Shown here in pieces: positions 8,140 through 17,796 of a DNA stretch of 64,000 nt. The notes beneath the pieces were generated by a model. That model saw only the letters and a list, made by a program, of their open reading frames with translations, did not search any database and was not told where the DNA came from. Both the position numbers and the translations under genes were made by a program. Location: positions 1 through 64,000 of the forward strand of contig JAENYD010000005.1 of NCBI GenBank assembly GCA_016842005.1. Reading direction: 5' to 3'. The DNA is from Clostridium thermobutyricum. GTDB lineage: Bacteria > Bacillota > Clostridia > Ch29. Positions within the stretch are counted from its first letter, which is position 1. Each line of letters begins with the position of its first letter.

Positions 8140-8473
8140 ACGGGCCGCCAGGGAATACCTGGAAAAAACAGGATACAGAATTGTAGATACCAACTTCAGG
8201 ACCAGGACAGGGGAAATTGACATAATCGCCTATGACAGTACTGTGCTTGTTTTTGTTGAAGTGAAGACCAGAAGAAGTAAAAGGTTCGGAACCCCGGCCG
8301 AAGCGGTCGACTGGAAGAAACAGAAAAAAATCAAAAAAACTGCACTGACCTATCTGGCCAAAAACAGGCTTTTTTACGGCAATATAAGATTTGATATTGT
8401 GGAAGTGGTCATAGAGGGTAGTGAGATTAAAAAAATCTGTCTTATAAAGGATGCCTTCCAGGCTGTTGAATAA
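8105..8473 (+). CDS. yraN: UPF0102 nuclease-fold protein YraN
   Basis: A 122-aa protein of the YraN/UPF0102 family with a restriction-endonuclease-like fold. GERAAREYLEKTGYRIVDTNFR, GEIDIIA and VFVEVKTR carry the predicted metal-binding Asp, Glu and Lys. Cellular function is not established. The start at the tandem ATGs (8105/8108) is favoured over 8081, as a purine-rich GAAGGGAAG lies just before it. It overlaps ylqH by 35 bases. Confidence 0.88.
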   Translation: MMEKKEIGEAGERAAREYLEKTGYRIVDTNFRTRTGEIDIIAYDSTVLVFVEVKTRRSKRFGTPAEAVDWKKQKKIKKTALTYLAKNRLFYGNIRFDIVEVVIEGSEIKKICLIKDAFQAVE

Positions 8474-8486
8474 AGTGGGTGAGAAA

Positions 8487-10013
8487 ATGCTGTCTAAAAT
8501 CCATAGCTGCTGTTTATGCGGCATGAACGGGATCACCGTTGAAATTGAAACATTTATTACTACAGGGCTTCCGGCTTTCAATATTGTGGGGCTGCCGGAC
8601 ACTGCGGTGAACGAGTCCAGGGAGAGGGTAAGGTCGGCAGTCAAGAACTGCGGCCTTGAATTTCCTCCCAGAAGGATAACGGTTAACATGGCTCCCGCCG
8701 ACGTAAGGAAAGAGGGTACATACTATGACCTGCCCATTGCCCTGGGGATTTTGCTGTCTTCCGGGCAGATTTGCTGGAAGCTGGATGGATATGATGTGGC
8801 TTTTATCGGAGAACTGTCCCTTGGAGGCGACGTTAAACCGATAGATGGTATTTTGCCTATGGCCATATCATTGAAAGAGCTGGGGTTTGAAAAACTGGTT
8901 TTACCCGAAGAAAATGCCCCTGAAGCTTCCATGGTGGACGGCATTCAGGTATACGGCATAAGAACGCTCAAACAGGCTGTTGAATATATCAGCGGTCAGC
9001 GACAGTTAACGCCCCATATCAGAGAAGGGACTACAGCACAGACGGTTGAAAAGAGAGAGGATTTCAGTGATGTGAAAGGACAGGAAACGGCAAAGAGGGC
9101 ACTGGAGATAGCCGCTGCCGGTATGCATAATATTATAATGATTGGCCCGCCCGGGTCGGGGAAGACCATGCTTGCAAGGAGGCTGCCCACTATACTGCCC
9201 CCCCTGTCCCGGGAACAGGCCATGGAAGTTACCAAGATATACAGTATCGCCGGGGAATTGAAGGGAAGGCCGGCAGTCTTTCAGCCGCCCTTTCGGGCAC
9301 CTCATCATAACATTTCAGCCGCTTCCCTGGTTGGGGGAGGCAAGATACCCAGGCCCGGAGAAATAAGTCTTGCCCACCACGGGGTCCTCTTCCTGGATGA
9401 AATGCCTGAATTCCCGCGAAAGTCCCTGGAATCTCTCAGGCAGCCTATGGAGGATGAGATGATTACTGTTTCCAGGGTTAATGCTACATATTCGTATCCT
9501 TCCAAGTTCTTGCTTGTGGGCAGTGCCAACCCGTGTCCCTGCGGCTATCTGGGAGATGCAAAGAGGGAATGCAGGTGCTCTCCCCACGAAATAAGGAGAT
9601 ATTTTGGCAGGATATCAGGACCGCTGCTGGACAGGATTGACCTGCAGGTAGAAATCCGAAGGGTTGATTTTGAGGACTTCGACAGAAACCGGACAGGGGA
9701 TTCCTCGGCAGAAATCGGTAAAAGAGTAATCAAGGCAAGGAAAATCCAATATAATAGGTTCAGAGGAAAGGGGATATCGTATAATTCCCAGTTGACACCC
9801 CGGGATATGGACATTTACTGTGCCATAACCGGCGAACAGAGGGATTTCCTTAACAGGGCCTACGAAAGGCTGCACCTGAGCGCCAGGGGATATTACAAGG
9901 TACTCAAGGTTGCCAGGACTATAGCCGACCTTGCGGAGAGAGAGGCAATGCAAATCTCGGATATTGCAGAAGCCCTTCAATATAGAAATTTTTATTTAAG
10001 GGATGATATGTAA
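8487..10013 (+). CDS. comM: Mg-chelatase-like AAA+ ATPase ComM/YifB
   Basis: A 508-aa hexameric-helicase-like AAA+ protein; family members (ComM) promote branch migration during natural transformation. The N-terminal Lon-protease-like domain (FNIVGLPDTAVNESRERVRSA) is followed by Walker A GPPGSGKTMLARRL, Walker B GVLFLDEMPEF, a CPCGYLGDAKRECRC zinc-like cluster and a C-terminal Mg-chelatase domain. The ATG at 8487 follows GGGTGAG. It lies directly upstream of dprA, another transformation gene, with stop and start overlapping. Confidence 0.93.
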   Translation: MLSKIHSCCLCGMNGITVEIETFITTGLPAFNIVGLPDTAVNESRERVRSAVKNCGLEFPPRRITVNMAPADVRKEGTYYDLPIALGILLSSGQICWKLDGYDVAFIGELSLGGDVKPIDGILPMAISLKELGFEKLVLPEENAPEASMVDGIQVYGIRTLKQAVEYISGQRQLTPHIREGTTAQTVEKREDFSDVKGQETAKRALEIAAAGMHNIIMIGPPGSGKTMLARRLPTILPPLSREQAMEVTKIYSIAGELKGRPAVFQPPFRAPHHNISAASLVGGGKIPRPGEISLAHHGVLFLDEMPEFPRKSLESLRQPMEDEMITVSRVNATYSYPSKFLLVGSANPCPCGYLGDAKRECRCSPHEIRRYFGRISGPLLDRIDLQVEIRRVDFEDFDRNRTGDSSAEIGKRVIKARKIQYNRFRGKGISYNSQLTPRDMDIYCAITGEQRDFLNRAYERLHLSARGYYKVLKVARTIADLAEREAMQISDIAEALQYRNFYLRDDM

Positions 10014-11104
10014 TGAAGCAGGACAAATATTTAATCTGGCTGGCCGGTGTAAAGAAAATCGGACCCGTCAGGATGAAGCGGCTCCTTGAGCATTTCGGCT
10101 CGGCAAAGGCCGTATGGGAGGCAAAACCCCATGAACTGCTCAAAATTGAAGGAATAAATAAAGAGTTGTGTCATAACATAATATCTAGCAGGAAAGAAGA
10201 TAAACTGGAAACCTATTTAAATAACTTAACAAAATTTGGCGTAATGACAATCGATATCAATTCGGGGTTTTACCCGGAACTTCTGAAGGAGACATATACC
10301 CCGCCGTATCTGCTGTACCTGAAGGGTGATATAAATATTCTTAAAGGTAACTGCATTGCGATTGTGGGTTCCAGGAATGCCAGCTACTACGGAAAAAAAG
10401 TGGCCTTTAAACTGGCCGGCCAGCTTGCAAGACGGGGCTTTGTGATAGTAAGCGGTCTTGCCAGCGGGATTGACAGCTATGCCCACAAAGGGGCCCTCTC
10501 GGTAGGAGGGAAAACCATTGCAGTGCTGGGAAACGGACTGGATGTGGTATATCCCAGAGAAAACTATTCTTTAATGAAGGAAATTTTCCGTAGCGGGTTA
10601 ATGCTCAGCGAATATCCACTGGGAACAAGCCCCCTTAGAGGAAATTTTCCTGCCCGGAACAGGATTATAAGCGGGTTGTCCTTGGGAACAGTTGTGGTGG
10701 AAGCTTCGGAACGCAGCGGGGCGCTGATTACTGCTGATTTCGCCCTGGAACAGAACAGGGAAGTGTTTGCGGTTCCGGGTAATATCAACAGTCCCACCAG
10801 TGTAGGTGCCAACATGCTTATAAAACAGGGAGCCAAAATAGTAAACTCGGTTGAAGATGTACTGGAGGAACTCCCGGTAAATGTTGGGACTAAAAAAATC
10901 CCAAAGGGTGATTCAGACGGAAAAACCGGAACAAAATCAGAAGGAAAAGTTCTGAATTTTATCGGCTGGCAGCCCATACACATTGAAGACCTTCAGAAAG
11001 AAACCGGACTGCAGGCCGGGGAACTTAACGCTTTCCTGGCACGTCTGGAAGTGGATGGGAGCATAGAGAGGCTGCCTGGCAATTATTATGTCTTAAAGGA
11101 ATAG
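10013..11104 (+). CDS. dprA: DNA processing protein DprA
   Basis: A 363-aa DprA/Smf protein that loads RecA on incoming single-stranded DNA. It has an N-terminal helix-hairpin-helix region, a Rossmann-like core (VGSRNASYYGKK, SGLASGIDSYAHKGAL, FPARNRIISGLS) and a C-terminal winged helix (IGWQPIHIEDLQKETGLQAGELNAFLARLEV). The ATG overlaps the comM TAA. With comM it suggests an at least once-functional DNA uptake route; no other com genes are in the window. Confidence 0.95.
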   Translation: MKQDKYLIWLAGVKKIGPVRMKRLLEHFGSAKAVWEAKPHELLKIEGINKELCHNIISSRKEDKLETYLNNLTKFGVMTIDINSGFYPELLKETYTPPYLLYLKGDINILKGNCIAIVGSRNASYYGKKVAFKLAGQLARRGFVIVSGLASGIDSYAHKGALSVGGKTIAVLGNGLDVVYPRENYSLMKEIFRSGLMLSEYPLGTSPLRGNFPARNRIISGLSLGTVVVEASERSGALITADFALEQNREVFAVPGNINSPTSVGANMLIKQGAKIVNSVEDVLEELPVNVGTKKIPKGDSDGKTGTKSEGKVLNFIGWQPIHIEDLQKETGLQAGELNAFLARLEVDGSIERLPGNYYVLKE

Positions 11105-11118
11105 CGGAGGTGAAACAA

Positions 11119-13188
11119 ATGGCAAAATACCTTGTAATTGTGGAATCACCGGCAAAGGCAAAAACCATTAAAAAATTCCTGGGAAAAGGTTATAAAGTCG
11201 AGGCTTCCATGGGTCATGTAAGGGACCTCCCCAAAAGCCAGATGGGCGTCGATATTGAAAACCGGTTTGAGCCTAAATACATCACCATTAGAGGTAAGGG
11301 TCCTGTGTTAAGCAAAATCAGAAAAATGGCCAGAGATGCGGACAAAGTATTTCTGGCTACCGACCCGGATAGAGAAGGAGAGGCCATATCATGGCATCTG
11401 ACGCATATACTGGACATAGACGACCATTCGCCGTGCAGGATTGAATTCAATGAGATAACCCGTGATGCAATAAAAAAGGCCATTAAGACGCCGAGACCCA
11501 TCAATGAAAAACTGGTTAACGCCCAGCAGGCACGGCGCATTGTTGACAGGCTTGTTGGTTATAAAATAAGTCCTCTGCTGTGGAAAAAAGTCAGGAAGGG
11601 TTTAAGTGCCGGAAGGGTGCAATCTGTATCTTTGCGTTTGATTTGTGACAGGGAAGACGAGATTGAGAATTTTGTGCCGGAAGAGTACTGGACCATAACG
11701 GCCCATCTCAGGAGAAAAGGTGAAAATAAGACCTTCGAGGCTGAGCTCCATTCGTTTAAAGGGAAAAAAATATCCATAAAGACAAAACAGCAGGTGGAGG
11801 ATATAATAGCCCGGATAAAGGGCCGGCCTTTTACAGTCAGCCGGATAAACAAGGGGACAAAGACAAGAAGCCCTTCCCCTCCCTATACCACCAGCAGTCT
11901 CCAGCAGGATGCCTATAATAAACTGGGATTCAGCGCAAAAAGAACCATGATTACCGCCCAGCAGCTTTATGAAGGTATTGATATAAAAGGAGAAGGGTCT
12001 GTGGGACTGGTAACCTATATACGAACGGATTCAACACGGGTCTCGGATGAAGCGATGAAACAGGTACGGGACCTGATTGAAGAGAAATGGGGAGAAGGCT
12101 ATCTCCCCGAAAAACCCAGAATATATAAAGGCAAAAAAGGTGCGCAGGATGCCCACGAAGCAATAAGGCCGACATCGGCTAACAGGCACCCGGACAATAT
12201 CAAAGGGTCTCTCAAGCCGGACCAGTACAAGCTTTACAGGCTAATATGGCAGCGTTTTGTTGCCAGCCAGATGACAAATGCACGGTATGACACTCTGACT
12301 GTAAATATTGAGAACGGTGATTATACCTTCAGGGCAAGCGGGTCCAAACTGGTATATAAGGGATTTTTGGAAGTATTTAAAGATGATAAAGATGATAAGA
12401 AAGAGAGGGACATTCCGTTGCTCAACGAAGGGGAAGTCCTCAATGTGAAAAAACTGGCGGACAAACAGCACTTTACACAGCCTCCCGCCAGGTATACCGA
12501 GGCATCCCTGATAAAAACCCTGGAAGAAGAGGGGATTGGACGGCCCAGTACCTATGCGCCGATAATATCCACAATTATTCAAAGGGGATATGTGGAGAGG
12601 GAAAAGAAGTCACTGAAGCCGACCTATCTCGGTGGAGTGGTAAACGGCGTTATGAAGGAGTACTTTAAGGATATAGTGGACATAGATTTTACTGCAGAAA
12701 TGGAAAAAAAGCTTGATGAAATTGAAGACGAGGGGATTGACTGGAAAAAAGTGGTGGAAGAATTTTATCAGCCTCTGGAACACATGGTTCAATTCGCAGA
12801 AGGGGAAATGGCCAAAATAGCCATAGAAGAAAAGGAAACCGATGTGGTATGCGAAAAATGCGGACGGAACATGGTTGTCAAGCACGGCAGATATGGAAAA
12901 TTTCTGGCATGTCCCGGGTTCCCCGAGTGCAGAAATACAAAACCTTATCTGGAAAAAACCGGTGCGAACTGCCCCAGGTGCGGGGGAGATATTGTCATCA
13001 GGAAAACCAGGAAAAAGCGGTCATTTTTCGGGTGTATCAACTATCCGGAGTGTGAGTTTGTTACCTGGGATAAACCAATCGGGGAAAAGTGCCCGGAGTG
13101 TGGAAACAATCTGGCGGAAAGAAATAACAGGGGCAGAAGGGAGATTGTATGTCTGAACGAGGAATGCGGTTATACAAGAAAAAGATGA
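11119..13188 (+). CDS. topA: DNA topoisomerase I
   Basis: Type IA topoisomerase (689 aa) that relaxes negative supercoils. An N-terminal Toprim domain ([18 protein letters not shown]) precedes the catalytic Tyr in TYIRTDSTR. Three C-terminal Cys4 zinc ribbons follow (CEKC...CPGFPEC, CPRC...CINYPEC, CPEC...CLNEEC). The ATG at 11119 follows GGAGGTG by 8 bases. It lies 14 bases after dprA, as in Bacillus. Confidence 0.97.
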   Translation: MAKYLVIVESPAKAKTIKKFLGKGYKVEASMGHVRDLPKSQMGVDIENRFEPKYITIRGKGPVLSKIRKMARDADKVFLATDPDREGEAISWHLTHILDIDDHSPCRIEFNEITRDAIKKAIKTPRPINEKLVNAQQARRIVDRLVGYKISPLLWKKVRKGLSAGRVQSVSLRLICDREDEIENFVPEEYWTITAHLRRKGENKTFEAELHSFKGKKISIKTKQQVEDIIARIKGRPFTVSRINKGTKTRSPSPPYTTSSLQQDAYNKLGFSAKRTMITAQQLYEGIDIKGEGSVGLVTYIRTDSTRVSDEAMKQVRDLIEEKWGEGYLPEKPRIYKGKKGAQDAHEAIRPTSANRHPDNIKGSLKPDQYKLYRLIWQRFVASQMTNARYDTLTVNIENGDYTFRASGSKLVYKGFLEVFKDDKDDKKERDIPLLNEGEVLNVKKLADKQHFTQPPARYTEASLIKTLEEEGIGRPSTYAPIISTIIQRGYVEREKKSLKPTYLGGVVNGVMKEYFKDIVDIDFTAEMEKKLDEIEDEGIDWKKVVEEFYQPLEHMVQFAEGEMAKIAIEEKETDVVCEKCGRNMVVKHGRYGKFLACPGFPECRNTKPYLEKTGANCPRCGGDIVIRKTRKKRSFFGCINYPECEFVTWDKPIGEKCPECGNNLAERNNRGRREIVCLNEECGYTRKR

Positions 13189-13204
13189 AGAGCAGGTGCT
13201 TGTT

Positions 13205-14503
13205 ATGGATGCAGTAAAGGTAATAGGAGGGGGACTGGCAGGAAGTGAAGCGGCATGGCAGCTTGCCCTCAGAGGAATGGAAGTACAACTGTACGAGATG
13301 CGGCCTGAAAAATTTACCCCGGCCCATCATACCGCCCATTTCGCCGAACTGGTCTGCAGCAATTCGTTTCGTTCAGTAGGCATGGAAAACGCTGCAGGGC
13401 TGTTAAAAGAAGAGATGAGGCAGCTGGGTTCCCTGATAATGGAATGTGCGGACAGGAACAGGGTTCCGGCGGGAGGGGCCCTGGCGGTCGACAGGGAAAG
13501 CTTCTCGGGAGAGGTAACTGCCAGGTTGCATGGACACCCGAAGATTACCATTATCCATGAAGAAGTGGAGGCGATTCCGGACGGTAATGTTGTAATTGCA
13601 TCCGGACCGCTGACGTCAGAACCCCTGACTGAAAGCATAAAGAAGACCGTAAATGCAGGGTGCCTTTATTTTTATGATGCTGCTGCGCCTATAATTACCT
13701 ATGAATCCATAAATAAAGACATTGCATTCAGGGCCTCAAGATACGGAAAAGGAGGAGCCCATTACCTTAACTGTCCCATGAATGAAGCTGAATATGACAG
13801 GTTCTGGACCGAACTTGTAAATGCAGAGGTATCCCCCCTGAAGCCCTTTGAGAACTTGAAAGTATTTGAAGGGTGCATGCCTGTGGAAGTAATGGCCGGA
13901 AGAGGCAGGAATACGTTGATTTTTGGTCCTTTGAAACCGGTCGGATTAATTGACCCCCGTACAGGGAAAAGGCCCTTCGCAGTTGTTCAATTGAGGCAGG
14001 ATAACAAAGAAGGTTCCTTATATAATATGGTTGGATTCCAGACCAACTTGAAGTGGGGGGAACAGAGAAGGGTGTTCAGCATGATACCCGGCCTTGAAAA
14101 AGCGGAGTTTGTGAGGTACGGCGTTATGCATCGCAATACGTATATAAATTCTCCCCGGGTCCTTAATGCCACACTGCAGTCACGGCTCAACCCCAGGCTT
14201 TTTTTTGCAGGACAGATTACAGGAGTGGAGGGATATATCGAATCTGCTGCAACAGGTATTGTGGCGGGTATCAATATGTACAGGGTTTTAAAGAATAAAG
14301 CCCCTGTGATATTACCGAGAGAAACAGCAATCGGCGCCCTTCTCAGTTATATATCCGATGAAAGCATAAGTTCCTTTCAACCAATGCATGTGAATTTCGG
14401 CATTATGCCCCCTCTGGAGGGAAAAATCCGGGATAAAAAGAAAAGAAATCAGAGGTTATCGGCCAGAGCGCTGGAAATGATAAAAACTATAGATTTAAGG
14501 TGA
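13205..14503 (+). CDS. trmFO: Folate-dependent tRNA (uracil-54-C5)-methyltransferase TrmFO
   Basis: FAD enzyme (432 aa) that makes ribothymidine-54 in tRNA using methylene-tetrahydrofolate. The N-terminus [18 protein letters not shown] is the FAD-binding fold; [12 protein letters not shown] holds a conserved Cys, and [16 protein letters not shown] is typical near the C-terminus. The ATG at 13205 is used; the GTG 3 codons earlier is part of the ribosome-binding region. The XerC-type gene that usually follows in Bacillus is missing. Confidence 0.96.
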   Translation: MDAVKVIGGGLAGSEAAWQLALRGMEVQLYEMRPEKFTPAHHTAHFAELVCSNSFRSVGMENAAGLLKEEMRQLGSLIMECADRNRVPAGGALAVDRESFSGEVTARLHGHPKITIIHEEVEAIPDGNVVIASGPLTSEPLTESIKKTVNAGCLYFYDAAAPIITYESINKDIAFRASRYGKGGAHYLNCPMNEAEYDRFWTELVNAEVSPLKPFENLKVFEGCMPVEVMAGRGRNTLIFGPLKPVGLIDPRTGKRPFAVVQLRQDNKEGSLYNMVGFQTNLKWGEQRRVFSMIPGLEKAEFVRYGVMHRNTYINSPRVLNATLQSRLNPRLFFAGQITGVEGYIESAATGIVAGINMYRVLKNKAPVILPRETAIGALLSYISDESISSFQPMHVNFGIMPPLEGKIRDKKKRNQRLSARALEMIKTIDLR

Positions 14504-14510
14504 AAAATTG

Positions 14511-14539
14511 TTGTATTTTTTTGAATTTTGTGTTAATAT
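14511..14539 (+). promoter_or_regulatory. Candidate promoter for hslV-hslU-codY
   Basis: TTGTAT (14511-14516), 17 bases, then TAATAT (14534-14539) preceded by TGT as an extended -10. A second -10-like TATAAT lies at 14569-14574 with no good -35. The 142-base gap between trmFO and hslV makes a promoter here likely. Confidence 0.45.
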
Positions 14540-14645
14540 CATTTAGCCATAGTTTTATTAAATATGTATATAATGCTTTTGGTAGGCAATCGGATATGTA
14601 CCGTTTACCCGTGACATGTTTTATACATAGAAGGTGGTGTGTATA

Positions 14646-15176
14646 GTGATTAAAGGTACTACTATAGTGGCAGTGAGGAAGGAAGGGCAGGCAGCCATTG
14701 CCGGTGACGGACAGGTAACCATTGGAGAAAACACTGTTATGAAACATACGGCTAAAAAAGTGAGAAAGATATATGATGATAAAGTCCTTATAGGATTTGC
14801 CGGTTCTGTAGCGGACGCCCTGACACTTACCGAGAAATTCGAGAGGAAACTTGAACAATACGGAGGAAATCTCAGAAGGGCTGCGGTGGAGCTTGCCCGG
14901 GACTGGAGAACAGATAGGGTGCTGAGGAGACTGGAGGCCATGCTTATTGCCCTTGACAAAGATTATCTGCTGGTTATTTCGGGAAATGGAGAGGTTATCG
15001 AGCCTGATGACAATATTGCCTCTGTGGGTTCCGGAGGGGCCTATGCCCTTGCAGCCGCAAAAGCGCTGTATCATAATACCAGTCTGAGTGCGAAAGAGAT
15101 TGCGGAAAATGCATTGAGGATTGCGGCCTCTATATGCGTTTACACTAATGACAATATAACAGTATTGGAATTGTAA
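14646..15176 (+). CDS. hslV: ATP-dependent protease subunit HslV (ClpQ)
   Basis: Proteasome-like peptidase (176 aa) that forms a double ring with HslU. After a 4-residue MIKG leader the mature chain would begin [21 protein letters not shown], with the N-terminal Thr as nucleophile, unlike B. subtilis ClpQ, which uses Ser. The GTG at 14646 follows AAGGTGGTG; earlier GTGs lie inside that site. It is followed at once by hslU and codY. Confidence 0.95.
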   Translation: MIKGTTIVAVRKEGQAAIAGDGQVTIGENTVMKHTAKKVRKIYDDKVLIGFAGSVADALTLTEKFERKLEQYGGNLRRAAVELARDWRTDRVLRRLEAMLIALDKDYLLVISGNGEVIEPDDNIASVGSGGAYALAAAKALYHNTSLSAKEIAENALRIAASICVYTNDNITVLEL

Positions 15177-15192
15177 AGAGGTGATGGTAGCT

Positions 15193-16590
15193 GTGAATGA
15201 GTTAACCCCGGTGCAGATTGTGAAGGAACTGGATAAGTATATCATCGGACAGGATAAGGCGAAAAAATCAGTGGCCGTAGCCCTGAGAAACAGGTACAGA
15301 AGAAAACAATTGCCTGAAGAACTGCAGGAGGAGATAAAACCCAAAAATATTCTGATGATAGGTCCCACCGGTGTGGGAAAAACAGAAATAGCCAGAAGGC
15401 TGGCCAGACTGGTTAATGCCCCCTTTGTAAAGGTTGAGGCAACAAAGTTTACTGAAGTGGGATATGTAGGCAGGGACGTGGATTCAATGGTAAGGGACCT
15501 TGTCGAAACATCCATAAGGATGGTCAAGAATCATGAACTGAAGGAAGTACAGAACAGGGCGGAAAAATTGGCGGAGGACAGGATAGTTGAAATCCTTGCG
15601 CCTTACCCCAGAAAAGCGTCTTCTTTTAAAAACCCCTTCGAAGCATTGTTCGGCAACGGGGGAAAGTCGGTACAGGATGAGAACATCGAAACCAAAGACT
15701 ATGAAAACATTGAGGAAGAGAGAAGAATTATCCGCTCCAAACTTAAAATAGGCGAGCTGGAGGAAGAGGTTATTGAGATAGAAGTGGAAGACAAAGGCGA
15801 TGGAGCAGTACAATTCTTTACCGGTCTGGGAGCCGAAGAGATGAGTATAAACTTTCAGGACCTCTTTGGGGGTGTTTTCCCGGGCAGAAAGAAAAAGAGA
15901 AAGGTAACGGTGAAAGAAGCAAGGAAAATTCTTACGCAGGAAGAAGCCAATAAGCTTATAGACATGGACCAGGTAATATCAGGCGCTATCAGCAACGCAG
16001 AACAGAGAGGTATAATTTTCCTTGATGAGATAGATAAAATAGCCAGCAGGGACTTTAGAGGAGGTCCGGATGTATCCCGGGAGGGGGTCCAGAGGGATAT
16101 ACTTCCCCTTGTGGAGGGAAGTACGGTAATGACCAAGTACGGTCCTGTAAAGACCGATCATATATTGTTTATTGCAGCCGGGGCGTTCCATATTTCAAAA
16201 CCCTCGGATTTAATCCCGGAACTCCAGGGACGGTTCCCGATCAGGGTGGAACTGGATAACCTCACAGAAGAAGACTTCAAGAGAATACTTACCCAGCCTA
16301 AAAATGCCATAATCAAACAGTATATTGCTCTTCTGGAGACCGAAAACATTAAAATAACAGTCCAAGACAGTGCAATAGAGCAATTGGCCCACATAGCATA
16401 TGCGCTTAACGAATCAGACGAGAATATAGGAGCAAGAAGACTCCATACAATTGTTGAGAAATTGTTCGAAGAGATATCATATTCAGCAGCCACAATGGAG
16501 AACAGTGAAGTGGACATTGATGATGCATACGTGAAGGAACAGCTGAAGGACCTTATCAGGGAGAAGGATATAAACAAGTTTATACTATAA
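15193..16590 (+). CDS. hslU: HslVU protease ATPase subunit HslU (ClpY)
   Basis: AAA+ unfoldase (465 aa) that feeds HslV. Walker A is [16 protein letters not shown], Walker [12 protein letters not shown], with a roughly 130-residue charged insertion (I domain) between them and a C-terminal tail ending DINKFIL that docks in HslV. The GTG at 15193 is preferred since GAGGTG lies 8 bases upstream; the ATG at 15184 overlaps that site. It lies 16 bases from hslV. Confidence 0.96.
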   Translation: MNELTPVQIVKELDKYIIGQDKAKKSVAVALRNRYRRKQLPEELQEEIKPKNILMIGPTGVGKTEIARRLARLVNAPFVKVEATKFTEVGYVGRDVDSMVRDLVETSIRMVKNHELKEVQNRAEKLAEDRIVEILAPYPRKASSFKNPFEALFGNGGKSVQDENIETKDYENIEEERRIIRSKLKIGELEEEVIEIEVEDKGDGAVQFFTGLGAEEMSINFQDLFGGVFPGRKKKRKVTVKEARKILTQEEANKLIDMDQVISGAISNAEQRGIIFLDEIDKIASRDFRGGPDVSREGVQRDILPLVEGSTVMTKYGPVKTDHILFIAAGAFHISKPSDLIPELQGRFPIRVELDNLTEEDFKRILTQPKNAIIKQYIALLETENIKITVQDSAIEQLAHIAYALNESDENIGARRLHTIVEKLFEEISYSAATMENSEVDIDDAYVKEQLKDLIREKDINKFIL

Positions 16591-16612
16591 TGCGTTACGA
16601 GGAGGATAAATA

Positions 16613-17398
16613 ATGAGCCACACTGTACTGGAAAAAATGAGAAAGATAAACAAGATACTGCAAAGACAGGCAAACCGCCCTATTAATTTCTATGAGCTGA
16701 GCAGTGTCCTTAGTAAAATTCTCTATGCCAATATATATGTGGTCGGTACAAACGGTCATGTGCTCGGTTTCGGCCTGACAGAAGGTTACAACTGCAATGT
16801 GGTGGTGGAAGAAATCCTTGAAGGGAAAAAGCTCCCCGAAAAATTAAATCAGGAACTGCTTGATGTACAGGAAACCAAAGTGAATGTCATAAACAATGAA
16901 CATGACTGCATTATAGATTCTGATATTCGCTGCCCTTACAGTGAAAGGTATAATGTATTTATACCTATAAACGGAGGCGGAGAGAGGCTGGGAACTCTGA
17001 TCCTGTCGAGGTCCCATGACGAATTCAATGATGAGGATGTTGTCCTGGGTGAACACAGTGCCACCGTGGTAGCCCTTGAGATACTGTATTCGGTAAGTCA
17101 TAAGAAAGAGGAAGAGGCAAGGGAAAAGGCAGTTGTCCAGATGGCCATAGGCACCCTCTCATACTCTGAACTGGAGGCAATGGAGCATATTTTCAGAGAA
17201 TTAAACGGAAAAGAGGGACTGCTGGTAGCCAGCAAGATTGCCGACAGGGTAGGAATAACCCGTTCGGTTATTGTAAATGCCCTCAGGAAATTCGAGAGCG
17301 CCGGTGTTATTGAGTCCAGGTCACTGGGTATGAAAGGGACATACATCAAGGTTTTGAACAACAAACTCATTGATGAACTGAAAAAATTCAGAACGTGA
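16613..17398 (+). CDS. codY: GTP/BCAA-sensing global regulator CodY
   Basis: Transcription factor (261 aa) that binds branched-chain amino acids and GTP and represses starvation genes. An N-terminal GAF domain (about 1-155) is joined to a winged helix-turn-helix (SKIADRVGITRSVIVNALRKF, about 203-223). The ATG follows GAGGAGGATAA. It is the last gene before the flagellar riboswitch. In B. subtilis CodY represses the fla/che operon; no convincing CodY box was found in front of flgB here. Confidence 0.97.
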   Translation: MSHTVLEKMRKINKILQRQANRPINFYELSSVLSKILYANIYVVGTNGHVLGFGLTEGYNCNVVVEEILEGKKLPEKLNQELLDVQETKVNVINNEHDCIIDSDIRCPYSERYNVFIPINGGGERLGTLILSRSHDEFNDEDVVLGEHSATVVALEILYSVSHKKEEEAREKAVVQMAIGTLSYSELEAMEHIFRELNGKEGLLVASKIADRVGITRSVIVNALRKFESAGVIESRSLGMKGTYIKVLNNKLIDELKKFRT

Positions 17399-17437
17399 TT
17401 TAAAAACTATATTAAATTAATGCAAAAAAGGAGGATT

Positions 17438-17461
17438 ATGTTAAGATTTGTAGAATTCTAA
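17438..17461 (+). CDS. Possible 7-codon leader ORF before the riboswitch
   Basis: AAAAAAGGAGGATT followed by ATG and MLRFVEF-stop. The ribosome binding site is as strong as any in the window and spacing is right, yet the ORF ends 12 bases before the aptamer core. It could be a leader peptide that couples translation to riboswitch folding, or chance. It is only real if the transcript starts upstream of it (for example by read-through from codY). Confidence 0.25.
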   Translation: MLRFVEF

Positions 17462-17581
17462 AAATAATGAAATCCGATAAGGGCAAACCCATCTAAAGAT
17501 GGGGACGCAAAGCCACGGGCCTAAGGAGGTTAATGACTACCACTATGGCAGCCGGGTTGCCGGAAAGAAGGCTTATTATTT
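17462..17581 (+). ncRNA. Class I cyclic-di-GMP riboswitch aptamer (GEMM-I)
   Basis: The conserved core GGGCAAACCC, then GGGACGCAAAGCC (17501-17513), then GGGCCTAAGG and TATGGCAGCCGGGTTGCC is the GEMM-I signature. P2 is CCCATC/GATGGG with a UAAA loop. CCTAAG...TATGG forms the 11-nt tetraloop receptor. The outer stem may be AAATAAT (17462-17468) with ATTATTT (17575-17581), or GATAAG with CTTATT. A terminator follows at 17583, so the switch acts on transcription. In Clostridioides difficile a riboswitch of this class ahead of flgB turns the operon off when c-di-GMP is high; the same is inferred here. Confidence 0.95.
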
Positions 17582-17582
17582 G

Positions 17583-17619
17583 CTGCTTCGCCGGTTATCG
17601 CGGCGATGCAGTTTTTTTT
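17583..17619 (+). terminator. Riboswitch-controlled intrinsic terminator
   Basis: CTGCTTCGCCG (17583-17593) pairs with CGGCGATGCAG (17601-17611), with one T-T mismatch, and eight T follow. It is the strongest terminator in the window and lies directly behind the c-di-GMP aptamer. GCAGC within the aptamer (17548-17552) is complementary to the first bases of the terminator arm (GCTGC, 17582-17586) and might form part of an antiterminator. Confidence 0.92.
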
Positions 17620-17796
17620 GGCTTCTGGGGGCATATACATCCATATAGACCTAAATCTGCTGCTGATTAAAAAAATCGAATAATTTGCTTAACCTTGAAG
17701 GAAATTGGCAATTATTATCGAAATATTAAAAGATAATCCGGCCAATTGAGGATGAATATAGCTTACATGCTTTTAATAGGCGGAGGTGGTTATTTT
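17620..17796 (+). other. Leader between terminator and flgB
   Basis: A 177-base untranslated stretch. It holds a composite hairpin, AATTGGC (17703-17709) with GCCAATT (17741-17747) and inner ATTATC (17714-17719) with GATAAT (17732-17737), then the flgB ribosome binding site GGAGGTGG. No convincing sigma-A or sigma-D promoter was found. Confidence 0.5.

Noticed and set aside
14569-14574. TATAAT as the hslV -10 box
   Set aside because: No acceptable -35 at 16-18 bases; the TTGTAT-N17-TAATAT pair upstream fits better.
17451-17467. CodY-box-like AGAATTCTAAAAATA before the riboswitch
   Set aside because: About 5 of 15 positions differ from AATTTTCWGAAAATT, too many to call, though CodY control of fla would be plausible.
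17473-17480. TCCGATAA, similar to the sigma-D -10 GCCGATAA
   Set aside because: It lies at the aptamer edge, and no TAAA -35 box sits 14-16 bases upstream.
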